This document shows, piece by piece, positions 21,861 through 30,672 of a stretch of DNA of 64,000 nt. Below the pieces are notes generated by a model, which ran no database searches, was not told where the DNA came from, and saw only the letters and a list, made by a program, of their open reading frames with translations. Origin of the DNA: an uncultured Methylococcaceae bacterium (GTDB taxonomy: Bacteria; Pseudomonadota; Gammaproteobacteria; Methylococcales; Methylomonadaceae); assembly GCA_903938485.1 (NCBI GenBank), contig CAJADF010000127.1, forward strand, positions 1 through 64,000, written 5' to 3'. The number at the start of each line of letters is the position of its first letter. Positions within the stretch are counted from its first letter, which is position 1. The translations under genes were made by a program, and so were the position numbers.

Positions 21861-22177
21861 CGTAAGTAGCATCATGATCAGAAGCAATCGTCAGTAAGCG
21901 AATAAAATCTCTCTCACGATAAGCAGTAGCTCTTCTAGACTGAGTAATTCTTAATGAATAAAGGGCTTCTATACCTTTAGGCGGTTTAACACTAATGATC
22001 TTTTCCCATTTAAGACCATTATATCGATAAACCTGAGTCCAAGTCATCTGCCTAAGTTTATTAAGGGTGTCTAAAGCTGAATGTCTTTCTGGTTTTTGCA
22101 GCATCAAAAATATTTAATTGAAAAACAGGGTTATTAAGATCAAGTCGAACGAATTGCTCCTGATCAATCTTGGTCAC
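21802..22177 (-). pseudogene. Frameshifted RelE/ParE-like toxin gene
   Basis: Reading from a GTG at 22177 that overlaps the antitoxin stop gives TKIDQEQFVRLDLNNPVFQ then NIFDAAKT, the usual N-terminus of this toxin family. The continuing frame soon stops. The rest (KPERHSALDTLNKL, TWTQVYRYNGLKWEKI, ALYSLRITQSRRATAYRE, LLTIASDHDATYG) is in another frame, joined near the T and A runs at about 22090-22110. The last family residues after DATYG are replaced by translated DUF2058 repeat. I call the toxin inactive unless the frame is restored or the shorter frame is used. The family name is inferred from pattern. Confidence 0.65.
21810..21860. repeat. 51-base direct repeat, copy 2
   Basis: Perfect copy of 20805-20855. 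It begins directly after the toxin codons for DATYG, so the repeat boundary is also the toxin truncation point. Confidence 0.95.
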
Positions 22178-22457
22178 TAAACTGCTCCAAAATAGAATCT
22201 ACCTGACTATCAATTGGGGAGTTAGCTAGCGCCCAAGCCATTGCAATTTGTAAATCATCTGCTGCTTTGGGTTGATGCAACCAAATTTCATTATCTGGAA
22301 TAATGGTAGCTGTTCGAACCAACCAAACACCTGGTTCGCGCTCTTCTACAAGAACCTGTCGTCCTGCGTATTGCTTACCCAATGAGATTTGTCCGTTTGC
22401 ACCAATAACTTTGACGCTTGGGGAAGAAACAACTGATGCCACAGTGAGCTCAAACAA
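22164..22457 (-). CDS. AbrB/MazE-like antitoxin
   Basis: A 97-residue protein. The core VKVIGANGQISLGKQYAGRQ followed by VLVEEREPGVWLVRTA has the swapped-hairpin look of AbrB/SpoVT antitoxins. The C-terminal half (EIWLHQPKAADDLQIAMAWA) is the toxin-binding style tail. The toxin frame begins at a GTG within its last codons, a normal translational coupling. Because the toxin is frameshifted, this may be an orphaned antitoxin. It lies divergent from the chaperone operon. Confidence 0.75.
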   Translation of the reverse strand: MFELTVASVVSSPSVKVIGANGQISLGKQYAGRQVLVEEREPGVWLVRTATIIPDNEIWLHQPKAADDLQIAMAWALANSPIDSQVDSILEQFSDQD

Positions 22458-22643
22458 TTTAAAAAATACTAACGCACTATAGCACTAACATAATTCAAAA
22501 AACTATACAGCTGCAAAGAACGTAAATCAGCATGTTTGGGGCGTTTTTTTATGCCTTGTGTGGGGAGCACTCTTACAATTGAAATTCTTTTAAAAATCTA
22601 ACGTAACATTAATAAAATTTTAATGGATATTATGTCTAATTAA

Positions 22644-22671
22644 TTGTTCACGAACTTAAAAGAGCTATAAT
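22644..22671 (+). promoter_or_regulatory. Probable sigma-70 promoter of the Hsp70/AAA+ operon
   Basis: TTGTTC (22644-22649) and a consensus TATAAT (22666-22671) are 16 bases apart. GTTC and GAAC form a small inverted repeat around the -35 end (22646-22655). Transcription would start near 22678. Confidence 0.6.
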
Positions 22672-22731
22672 CTTGTGAAAAATTCAATAGAAAGAATCAA
22701 TAGCGCAACAATACTTTATGAAGAGTTGGGC

Positions 22732-22833
22732 ATGATAATGCAACTAGTTGAATTGATATTTTTTGTTGAAAATTTACTGGCTAACCTGTTATTTTTCTTC
22801 TTAGGCAAGCTAATAGTTCTAGTATCCCCATAG
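22732..22833 (+). CDS. Possible 33-residue hydrophobic leader peptide
   Basis: An ATG at 22732 preceded by GAAGAG at six bases opens a 33-residue frame that is almost entirely hydrophobic (LVELIFFVENLLANLLFFFL). The frame extends back to a GTG at 22675, but that lies at the predicted transcription start. It ends 16 bases before the ATG of the GrpE-like gene. It could be a small membrane protein or chance. Confidence 0.3.
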   Translation: MIMQLVELIFFVENLLANLLFFFLGKLIVLVSP

Positions 22834-22849
22834 TCACAAGGAGTTGGTA

Positions 22850-23254
22850 ATGATATTTGAAGAAAAAAATTTAATTGTTGAGCAAGAGCAATCGCTTAAG
22901 GATAATAATCAATTTGAAAAGTCACTAATTGATATAGCAGTAGAGAGCTGGCGTTTTTCTAGGTTATTTGCACGTGTAGTAAATAAACTTGATGCTGGCG
23001 AAGCGGGTCGCTACTTGAATCAATTGCGTTATTTTCAAAAGAAAGTAGAAGACAATCTTGATGCTGCCGGATTAAAATTCGTTAATGTAGAGGAGCAAGC
23101 ATTCGATCCTGGCATGGCTGCCTCAGCATTGAATATTGGTGATTTTGAGCCTGACGATATCCTTTTCGTAGATCAAATGGTTGAGCCCATCATTATGGGC
23201 ACTGAAGGACTCAAGAAACAGGGCACGGTAATGCTTCGAAAGGTAAAAGAATGA
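22850..23254 (+). CDS. GrpE-like nucleotide exchange factor
   Basis: A 134-residue protein from the ATG at 22850, which has AAGGAG six bases upstream (a TTG two codons earlier is less likely). The last 70 residues resemble the GrpE head: a helix ending LRYFQKKVEDNLDAAGLKFVN, then EQAFDPGMAASALN, then a beta part with VDQMVEPIIM and GTVMLRKVK. The long N-terminal helix of GrpE is much reduced. Its stop overlaps the Hsp70 start by four bases (ATGA), so the two proteins are co-produced. It probably releases ADP from the Hsp70 next door. It is not the housekeeping grpE, which would be longer. Confidence 0.82.
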   Translation: MIFEEKNLIVEQEQSLKDNNQFEKSLIDIAVESWRFSRLFARVVNKLDAGEAGRYLNQLRYFQKKVEDNLDAAGLKFVNVEEQAFDPGMAASALNIGDFEPDDILFVDQMVEPIIMGTEGLKKQGTVMLRKVKE

Positions 23255-25761
23255 AATACGTAGGGATCGATCTTGGTACAACCAATAGTGCAATTTGTTC
23301 TTATGATGGTGAATCTGTTCATCTATATAAAAGTCCCGATCAAAATGATGTTACCCCGTCTGCAATCTTTTTTGATAAACGGGGTAACAAATATTTAGGA
23401 AAGCGTGCATACGATAGTGCTGCTAAGAATCCCGATAACGCAGCAACGAAGTTCAAAAGGATGATGGGCACAAGTACACCAATTAAGCTAACTGCTGTCG
23501 ATATGACAATGACACCAGAGCAATGCTCAGCCGAAATTATCAAATTGTGTTTTGGATATCTTCCTGAAGAAATACGAAATAGTGATGATACCGGTACAGT
23601 AATTACAGTACCTGCCGCATTCAATCAGATGCAAAAGGATGCGACACTAGCTGCGGCTGAAATGGCAGGTCTTGGTAAAGTTGCATTAATGCAGGAACCG
23701 GTTGCAGCAGTAATGAGCGTGATGAAACAAAGGAAAAATGATGGTGTTTTTCTTATTTTCGATTTAGGCGGTGGTACTCTTGATATTGCGATTGCTGAAA
23801 GCATTAGTGGTCGTGTAAGTCTTTTGTCACATGGTGGTGTTGCCATGTGTGGCGGTACGGATTTTGATCGAACTATACTCGACAATGTTGTAAAGCCCTG
23901 GTTAATAGAACGCTTTGATTTACCTGAAGACTTCAGCGCTAACCCCAAGTATAAGTCCTTGCTTAGAATGGGCCTATGGGCTGTAGAGAAAGCTAAAATT
24001 GAACTTTCAGCCAAAGAGGAGACGGTTATAAGTCTCCCCGAATCTGATCTCGGCATTTCCGATGAATCTGATAACGAAGTATATATTGATATACCTTTTA
24101 CAAGAAAACTGCTTGATTCACTCATCACAGATAAAGTAGACGAAGCCATCCAATCAGCGCGTGATACCTTGGAAAAGGCTCTTATGTGCGCTCATGATAT
24201 TCAGCGGATTGTTTTTGTTGGTGGACCAACCCATTATCCGCCCTTACGAGAAAAAGTTTGTTTTGAATTGGGGATTCCTGCTGGAAAATTGCCAGATGGT
24301 TCACCTGAAGTAAACCCCATGACTGCTGTTGCCGAAGGTGCTGCTGTTTTTGCAGAGTCAATTGACTGGGCCTCACAAAGTAGAGGCCGAAAGAATTCAC
24401 GAGGTACGATTAGTGTAGGTAGTCACTTAGCACTTTCATTTAATTATGTAACTAGAACACCTGACTCAAAAGCAAAGGTTATAGCTAAGGTTGATGGTGA
24501 TATTACATTGGGTGTGGAATTTCAAATCGACAGCCTAGATACAGGTTCATCATCAGGTCGTGTTGTTTTAAAAGATGGAGCGACCTTAGATCTTACATTG
24601 ACCAAGCCTGGTGAAAATACCTTCAAAGTTTTCGTATTTGATGCCAATGGAGGGGCTATTAATTTAGGCGAAGATAAAATTGTGATTACTCGCACTGCAG
24701 CGAGTATTGATGCTATTCCTGCATCATATTCAATAAGTGTTGAGGCACTTGATAAGATTGGCGGAAGGTATGTGCCTGTTTATCTCGTGCGTGAAGGTGA
24801 TCAGTTGCCTAAAAAAGGTAAATTAATTTTTAAGGCCGAGGAATCACTAAAAGCAGGTAGTCCAGGTTCTATCAAATTCAAATTATGGGAAGGTGAAATT
24901 ACTGATCCAGTAAAGGATAACCGCTTTGTTGGTTTATTTGAGATTAAGGGTTCTCATTTCGATGATGGCGTGATTGGTGCGGGAGCAGAATTGATCTGTG
25001 ATTATGAAGTGCATGACTCAGGTAATATTGTCATTGAGATTTCTATTCCTTCAATTGGTGGTTCTTTTTCTTCAGGGCGAAACTTCTATTCAAGACTAGA
25101 AGGTCAAATTGATTATTCTAATGCAGTAAAGCTTGTTGAAGAACAGTCAGAAAATGCTATGCAACGCTTAAATGAAATGGCTGCAAAAATTGATGATCCG
25201 AGAATTGATCAAGCCAGAGAAAAACTAGAAAAAGCTGGGACTTTAAAATCTGATGAAAGTGACCCAGAGATTACTAAGCAGGCTATGGATAACATTCAAG
25301 AGGCAAAGAAGTTGTTGGCATTGGCTCGCAAGGGGAATTTGCCAGAAATTCGGCAGATGGAGTTGGATAGAACGGTTGATTACTTCAATAAACACATTCG
25401 TGAATATGCGCGTCCCACAGAAGTCAGTGCTTTTGATAATCTTACTAAAACTGCTCAACGAGCTATTAACAACAATGGCGGTGATTTCGAATCACACCTG
25501 GATGAGCTTCGCGGCAAAAATTTCATGATCCTTTGGCGCCAAGATTGGTTTGTGATTGATCGATTTAAGTGGTTGGCTGAAAGTTATTATTTATTTCCAG
25601 ATAGTCATGAACATTCGGAGTTAATTGCGCTGGGCACAGAAGCACTCAAATCGAATGATATTGAAAAACTGCGTACAGTCGTGCGTCATCTTGATTCTAT
25701 ACGCATCGGTTCTGCTGATGCAGATGAAATGATGGCGGGTGCAAACATCATCCGGAGTTGA
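23251..25761 (+). CDS. Divergent Hsp70 (DnaK-like) chaperone
   Basis: An 836-residue Hsp70; ordinary DnaK is about 640. The ATPase domain (1 to about 375) is intact: GIDLGTTNSAICSYDG, the EPVAAVMS segment, FDLGGGTLDIAIAE, and IVFVGGPTHYPPLREKV. The DnaK interdomain linker with its run of leucines is absent; GTISVGSHLALSFN stands in that position. A beta-rich region continues to about 590. The last 230 residues are helical and charged (NAMQRLNEMAAKID, EKLEKAGTLKSDE, FMILWRQDWFVIDRFKWLAESYY). The substrate part is therefore unlike DnaK, which suggests a dedicated client. It overlaps the GrpE-like gene upstream and the AAA+ gene downstream. Confidence 0.93.
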   Translation: MKYVGIDLGTTNSAICSYDGESVHLYKSPDQNDVTPSAIFFDKRGNKYLGKRAYDSAAKNPDNAATKFKRMMGTSTPIKLTAVDMTMTPEQCSAEIIKLCFGYLPEEIRNSDDTGTVITVPAAFNQMQKDATLAAAEMAGLGKVALMQEPVAAVMSVMKQRKNDGVFLIFDLGGGTLDIAIAESISGRVSLLSHGGVAMCGGTDFDRTILDNVVKPWLIERFDLPEDFSANPKYKSLLRMGLWAVEKAKIELSAKEETVISLPESDLGISDESDNEVYIDIPFTRKLLDSLITDKVDEAIQSARDTLEKALMCAHDIQRIVFVGGPTHYPPLREKVCFELGIPAGKLPDGSPEVNPMTAVAEGAAVFAESIDWASQSRGRKNSRGTISVGSHLALSFNYVTRTPDSKAKVIAKVDGDITLGVEFQIDSLDTGSSSGRVVLKDGATLDLTLTKPGENTFKVFVFDANGGAINLGEDKIVITRTAASIDAIPASYSISVEALDKIGGRYVPVYLVREGDQLPKKGKLIFKAEESLKAGSPGSIKFKLWEGEITDPVKDNRFVGLFEIKGSHFDDGVIGAGAELICDYEVHDSGNIVIEISIPSIGGSFSSGRNFYSRLEGQIDYSNAVKLVEEQSENAMQRLNEMAAKIDDPRIDQAREKLEKAGTLKSDESDPEITKQAMDNIQEAKKLLALARKGNLPEIRQMELDRTVDYFNKHIREYARPTEVSAFDNLTKTAQRAINNNGGDFESHLDELRGKNFMILWRQDWFVIDRFKWLAESYYLFPDSHEHSELIALGTEALKSNDIEKLRTVVRHLDSIRIGSADADEMMAGANIIRS

Positions 25762-25763
25762 GT

Positions 25764-27203
25764 GTGGTAATTGATGCTTGGCTCCCAGTAGGTTACTTGC
25801 TCCCAGATGGTGCGAAGACTAGAGTCGTTTTATTTGAGGGAACAGGGTGGCAAATTCTTGAAACACAAGGCAATGGACGAGCACTTATAGCGAAAGACGA
25901 TCTAGTGCAGCGCTGGATCGAATCTGAACTCATCGAAACAGGGGCGATGCTAACTTTTATTTTTGGCAATCAGCGATTATGTTCAATTGCATGTGGGGCT
26001 AGTCAGTTTCTTTGCCCGATATTAGAAAGTAAATCACCCGATACAAAAAGTGATGCCCTTGCTTTTTCTTTAGCATTTAAGGCGACACGTGAGATTGATA
26101 AAGAGTCCCCGCTGCAAGATGCGCTTTATGTTGAGAAAATGAGTCGTCTTTTACCCACCTACAGCATCAGTCCAAGAATAGATGATGATATCGTACTAGG
26201 CTACTGGCTGACTGGCGGTGCAAATATCTCAGTGAAAACCTTTCGACGTCTACGCCAATCATTGAGTTGGCTAGAGGCAGAATCTTTGAGAGATATTGTT
26301 GTAACAGCGGGCTTTGAAGTGACAGAGCTTATTTCTTCAGAGAGACATAAACCACTGACACAAAAGCCAGCCGACTTGTCTGAGCAAACATCTGATAAGC
26401 CTAAAGAGACTCCTGATACACGGCAAGGTCATAAGATTTTCGAATTGCCAGGTCGTATGGAAATTGCCTCGTTTATTAATGAACATCTTGTCGATATCCT
26501 TCAAAATAGGGATAGGTACAAAGCAATGGGTATTGAGTTTCCATCAGCGATAGTACTTCATGGCCCGCCTGGGTGTGGCAAAACTTTTGCCGTTGAGCGA
26601 TTAGTTGATTTTCTTGGTTGGCCAAGTTTCCAAATTGATGCATCAAGTGTCGCTAGCCCCTATATTCATGAAACTAGCAAAAAAGTTGCCGAAGTTTTCG
26701 ATAAAGCGATGGAAAATGCTCCTTCTGTTCTTGTAATTGACGAAATGGAGGCTTTTTTGGCCGATCGAGAAATGGGCTCTGGTCATCATCGGGTTGAAGA
26801 AGTAGCCGAGTTTCTAAGGCGTATCCCTGAGGCAGCAAAGAATGAGGTATTGATTGTTGCGATGACCAATCGGATCGACATGATTGATTCAGCCATACTT
26901 CGTCGTGGACGGTTCGATCATATTATTAAAGTGGATTTTGCTAGCGAGGCCGAGGTACTAGCTTTACTTGAAAAGCTTCTGTCATCTCTACCGAAAGATA
27001 AGGATGTTGATGCTGTACCTTTTGCGAAAGAACTCGCAGGTAGACCGCTATCGGATGTGGCTTTTGTGGTACGAGAGGGTGCGAGGCTTGCCGCGCGTTC
27101 TGGTAAAGACCGGCTTGATCAAGCCAGCTTATTTGCGGCTCTGCAAACAGCATCCATGCGGGAGCGCGAAGGTGGGAAAAAACATAATATTGGCTTCATT
27201 TAA
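25764..27203 (+). CDS. AAA+ ATPase of the Hsp70 operon
   Basis: A roughly 480-residue ATPase starting at GTG 25764 (an in-frame TTG at 25758 also works); the start overlaps or abuts the Hsp70 stop. The first 230 residues are unrecognised and end in a proline/threonine-rich hinge. The classical AAA module follows. Counting from the TTG, Walker A is GPPGCGKT at 269-276, Walker B is VLVIDEMEAF at 324-333, sensor 1 is VAMTNRIDMID, and the arginine finger region is RRGRFD at 382-387. It most resembles the FtsH/Cdc48 group but has no protease domain or membrane helix. It may unfold or remodel the same clients as the Hsp70. Confidence 0.93.
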   Translation: MVIDAWLPVGYLLPDGAKTRVVLFEGTGWQILETQGNGRALIAKDDLVQRWIESELIETGAMLTFIFGNQRLCSIACGASQFLCPILESKSPDTKSDALAFSLAFKATREIDKESPLQDALYVEKMSRLLPTYSISPRIDDDIVLGYWLTGGANISVKTFRRLRQSLSWLEAESLRDIVVTAGFEVTELISSERHKPLTQKPADLSEQTSDKPKETPDTRQGHKIFELPGRMEIASFINEHLVDILQNRDRYKAMGIEFPSAIVLHGPPGCGKTFAVERLVDFLGWPSFQIDASSVASPYIHETSKKVAEVFDKAMENAPSVLVIDEMEAFLADREMGSGHHRVEEVAEFLRRIPEAAKNEVLIVAMTNRIDMIDSAILRRGRFDHIIKVDFASEAEVLALLEKLLSSLPKDKDVDAVPFAKELAGRPLSDVAFVVREGARLAARSGKDRLDQASLFAALQTASMREREGGKKHNIGFI

Positions 27204-27215
27204 CAGGAAAAGGAT

Positions 27216-28526
27216 ATGGCATCTGAAGAGGAGAATAATGATGAATCAGCGAAAGGATTTTCTGGTTTTTCGTCAATGGTTTCAGTTGTTGACGATATTA
27301 ATAGGAGTGAAGAAATTCAATATTTTGAACCTTCTAAACCAATTGCTCCTGTATTACAAACTGAACGCCAATCCACCACCACTGGATCACTCGCTTCACA
27401 GAAGTACCGACCAAACAAAATAAAATTACTCTTTTGGGTAATTATTATTTGTGCAGTTATCTTTTTAAGATGGCTGATTATAGCATCAGGTATTGATAGC
27501 AATAGGTTTACACTGCCCAACTATTCTGCCAAATCGGATGTTGATAGTTCATTTCAACAGATGGATAAGACAATAGAAGCCAACAAGCAATCATTTAAAC
27601 CTATTCGACCATCTGAAGAAAAGCCGCCAGTTGGAACAAATCTTAATCTCACTGTGACTCAAATCAGTTACTGCTTAGCCGAAGACCTTAGGTTAAGTGG
27701 AGCTAAGCAAAGTCTAAATAATGACATTGAGCCTGATGTGGATTTATATAATCAAATGATTAATGATTATAATGCTCGTTGTGGTTATTTTCATTATCGA
27801 GCAGGTACATTAGACGCTGCTCGATTAGTGATTGATAGATATCGAGAGATCCTTGAGTCCGATGGACGAGCTCGATTTACATCCAGGTCTTCTTTTAGTA
27901 TTAGTAGCCCTGCTAATATTAATACAACGATTAAAGCGGAAGATTTGATAAACCAAATGCTTGAGAATGCTTTGATTGATGGTGGATTTAATAAAGAATT
28001 TGAAATACAACAGTTAAAACTTGAAATTGAAAGATTACCTAAACCCATTAAAGGTAAAAAGAAAATAGCTAGGGAGTTTAATGAAAATGGATTAATTTTA
28101 TTAAAAGTGGGTGATCTTAATGCTGCGGTAACAAAGTTTCAAGAGGCCTATGAATTAGATAAGTCCGATACTGAAATAGCAAGTAATTTAGGTTATGCGT
28201 ATTTGAAACAAGGTAATTTAGATTTGGCGAAAGAAACAATAGTTATTAGTTTAACGTTGACGCCAGGGCGAGCAGTTTCTTGGGATAATTTAGCAGTTGT
28301 TTTTGGTCAGAGAGGTGATATTAACAAAGCTATAGCATGCTTTTCTAATACATATAGATTTTCAAAAAACAGATTAAGAACTCATCAATTTATGAAAAAA
28401 ATTAACCAAAGTGAAGAGTTTATTTATTTAAAGCAAGCGAGAAATCATGTTATTGATTGGGCAGAAAAAAAATATCCTGAATTAGTTGGTCAAGATTCAA
28501 TTCAGTTGAAACAAGGGCTCTTTTAA
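27216..28526 (+). CDS. Membrane-anchored TPR protein
   Basis: A 436-residue protein with a good AGGAAAAGGAT ribosome site 12 bases after the AAA+ gene. The first 65 residues are polar and acidic. One membrane helix lies at about residues 69-90 (LLFWVIIICAVIFLRWLII). The rest is probably on the far side of the membrane, or the protein has the reverse topology; charge (KYRPNKIK before the helix) favours a cytoplasmic N-terminus. Two or three TPR units occupy about 288-385 (NENGLILLKVGDLNAAVTKF, NLGYAYLKQGNLDLAKE, NLAVVFGQRGDINKAIACF). It is likely a scaffold or client-recognition part of the operon. Confidence 0.88.
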   Translation: MASEEENNDESAKGFSGFSSMVSVVDDINRSEEIQYFEPSKPIAPVLQTERQSTTTGSLASQKYRPNKIKLLFWVIIICAVIFLRWLIIASGIDSNRFTLPNYSAKSDVDSSFQQMDKTIEANKQSFKPIRPSEEKPPVGTNLNLTVTQISYCLAEDLRLSGAKQSLNNDIEPDVDLYNQMINDYNARCGYFHYRAGTLDAARLVIDRYREILESDGRARFTSRSSFSISSPANINTTIKAEDLINQMLENALIDGGFNKEFEIQQLKLEIERLPKPIKGKKKIAREFNENGLILLKVGDLNAAVTKFQEAYELDKSDTEIASNLGYAYLKQGNLDLAKETIVISLTLTPGRAVSWDNLAVVFGQRGDINKAIACFSNTYRFSKNRLRTHQFMKKINQSEEFIYLKQARNHVIDWAEKKYPELVGQDSIQLKQGLF

Positions 28527-28634
28527 GCGTTATTACAATAAATTATTATAACTAAAGTGGTTAAATCCTCATGAGTATTGTTAAAGATCAATTTTATAAA
28601 AAACCAGTGATAATCTAATTGAAAGGGTCTTACG

Positions 28635-30302
28635 TTGTCTGATTTATACCAAAATCCATTCTTTTTGTTGGGCGCAACTACCCGAGATGATAGGAGGCAT
28701 ATTGTTGAGTTGGCAGATGAGAAAGCGCTATTGCTTGATCACGAGCTTTGTCAAAAAGCACGTACAGATTTGATTGGTCTAAGAGCTAGACTTGCGGCTG
28801 AAATGTCTTGGTTACCAGGTGTTTCACCCAAAGAGGCTTTACAACTTGTTGATCAATTATTGAACAACCCTATGTTTATACGCATGGCTTCAGGTTTGCC
28901 ATCACTAGCTCATGCAAATTTAATGGCGGCTGCTATCAATGTTGTCGCTGCAAAAGAATATCCAGAAAATCCAGAAGACTTATCTCGATTTATTAAAGAA
29001 ATGGCCTATCTTGTTGATGATATAACTGTTGATGATATTATTCGCGACATAAATGAAGATCGTTTAATTGCTGGATTTCCTTTAATTCTAGCAAAAGACT
29101 TAGTTGAGCAAGAGCTTATTGATCGTAAACGATATTACCAAAAATCAATTAAAGAAGCTTTAAATCGTCATACTCCAAAATCTTTAATTCTAGCAATAAC
29201 TTTAGCTGTGGATAGCACGACAGCAAGTGGTAAAGACCAGGCACCACAATTAATCGACGAAATTGTAGATAGCTATGAACTAGAGTCCCAATATTTTCTT
29301 CAAAAGGAAGCCGAGAATGCTAGTATTGTAATCAAAAGAATTAGTGATTACGCAACATCTGATCAGGCTTTAATAAAACCCTTGATTGATAAGCTTGATA
29401 AGGTTATCGCAAATTGGTTTACTGTTGCTTATCCTATTCAAATGAGTATGAATTCACGAGGTTTGGTTCATAATCAGAGCCGTGATTTGGGCTTTGAAAT
29501 TAGAGAATTGGCGATCTATCTGTTTAATGAACATAAGGCCATTAATGAAGCTAAACAGATTATTGACTTACTAAGAAACTACTTTTCACAGTGTGCAGCA
29601 GTAGCTGTTTACGTTGAAGACGATGAAAATGTACTAGCTGGAATTGCTAATAAGCGAAAGTTTGATAAATTAATAAGTCCGATTTACGAGCTTTGCAATG
29701 AAGCTTTGTCAGTCTCGGGACGTAATCCACAATACGCTTATATTCAAGGGCAAAATATTATAGCTAAGGTACCTGAGTTGTTAAAGGCTGCTAAATTAAT
29801 GGGTGCACCACTTGAGGTCATTAATGAATCTAAAGACCACATTGCCGCTACCTTAACAACTTGTGCAGTCAAATTCGGAAATAAAACATCAAAGTGGAAA
29901 TCATGTTTAGACTTACTTCATTCGGCGCATATATTTGCTATTGATCCGCAAATTAAGGAAAGGGTGTCACACAATCTAGAAATTGTCAGGAATAATATAA
30001 TCCTTTATGGAAATACTGAGCCGATGAGTTCCACACCACCGCTATACACCATTAATGGATGCGGTTTAACACTTTATGGCTCTACGGACACTGATTTAAC
30101 TAATGGCTCATACATGGCGACTTATTACTTTGTTTTGTTTTTTGTTCCCATTTTTCCAATTTGTCGATATCGAGTAATATCATCTGGCGGGAGAAGTTAC
30201 CGTTTTTTAGGTAAGGGGGCTCTCCGAACTATTGATAAGTGGCACATATCTATATCTGTACTTGTAATGATAATCCTTATCATTACAAATATTCGTTACT
30301 AG
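28635..30302 (+). CDS. Membrane J-like protein of the Hsp70 operon
   Basis: A 555-residue protein from a TTG start with GAAAGGGT upstream. Residues 6-20 (NPFFLLGATTRDDRR) mimic helix I of a J-domain, and LGLRARL-type residues near 45-60 (DLIGLRARLAAEMSWLPG) continue the helical fold. I find no HPD tripeptide, so it is a degenerate J-domain. The middle 400 residues are helical. The C-terminus carries a small GCGLTLYGSTDTD beta element, a hydrophobic segment (MATYYFVLFFVPIFPICRY, about 493-511) and a final membrane helix (537-555). It would tether the Hsp70 to the membrane. It resembles, in plan, the J-like partners of the Hsp70 HscC, but I infer this only from layout. Confidence 0.85.
   Translation: MSDLYQNPFFLLGATTRDDRRHIVELADEKALLLDHELCQKARTDLIGLRARLAAEMSWLPGVSPKEALQLVDQLLNNPMFIRMASGLPSLAHANLMAAAINVVAAKEYPENPEDLSRFIKEMAYLVDDITVDDIIRDINEDRLIAGFPLILAKDLVEQELIDRKRYYQKSIKEALNRHTPKSLILAITLAVDSTTASGKDQAPQLIDEIVDSYELESQYFLQKEAENASIVIKRISDYATSDQALIKPLIDKLDKVIANWFTVAYPIQMSMNSRGLVHNQSRDLGFEIRELAIYLFNEHKAINEAKQIIDLLRNYFSQCAAVAVYVEDDENVLAGIANKRKFDKLISPIYELCNEALSVSGRNPQYAYIQGQNIIAKVPELLKAAKLMGAPLEVINESKDHIAATLTTCAVKFGNKTSKWKSCLDLLHSAHIFAIDPQIKERVSHNLEIVRNNIILYGNTEPMSSTPPLYTINGCGLTLYGSTDTDLTNGSYMATYYFVLFFVPIFPICRYRVISSGGRSYRFLGKGALRTIDKWHISISVLVMIILIITNIRY
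30262..30288 (+). repeat. Perfect 12-base hairpin in the 3' end of the J-like gene
   Basis: TTGTAATGATAA (30262-30273) pairs perfectly with TTATCATTACAA (30277-30288) across a three-base loop, inside the codons for the last membrane helix. No T-run follows, so it is not a standard terminator. It could stabilise or process the mRNA end. Confidence 0.7.
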
Positions 30303-30672
30303 GTAAATTGATGTTCTATTTAAAAACTAATATGTGCTTTGAATTATATTAGGTCTTTCATTATGACAATTGCCTAATTTAAAGTCATAAAACACAATAT
30401 CATTTTATTGATGATGTGATTTTTAGGGCACAAATATTATGACTCCTTGTGTATGGCTAGTTACTCTTTTAACCGACATTGTGATAGTTTGGGTAAATAG
30501 CCCCAATGGGCTTGTGCATTCATATTTAGGATGATCCAGTGTGTTGTAATTAGCGTTAATAATTGAGCCTGTTTTATACATGCCGAGAACTACACCAATA
30601 ACTAGTGTTCAACAACTCAAGCGCATACCGGTTTAAGATAGTTTTGTATTTAGATTAAATGATGCCATGAGC

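Larger units (their letters stand above)
22458..22849. other. Divergent intergenic region ahead of the chaperone operon
   Basis: About 390 bases between the antitoxin and the GrpE-like gene. It holds a likely sigma-70 promoter (22644-22671) and a short hydrophobic frame (22732-22833). The antitoxin promoter must lie near 22460-22560 on the minus strand, but I cannot place it. Confidence 0.6.

Noticed and set aside
23340-24149. Minus-strand frames within the Hsp70 gene
   Set aside because: They are antisense shadows of a strongly conserved coding region and show no family pattern.
28570-28617. A 15-codon frame before the J-like gene
   Set aside because: It is very short, has no ribosome site and no recognisable feature.
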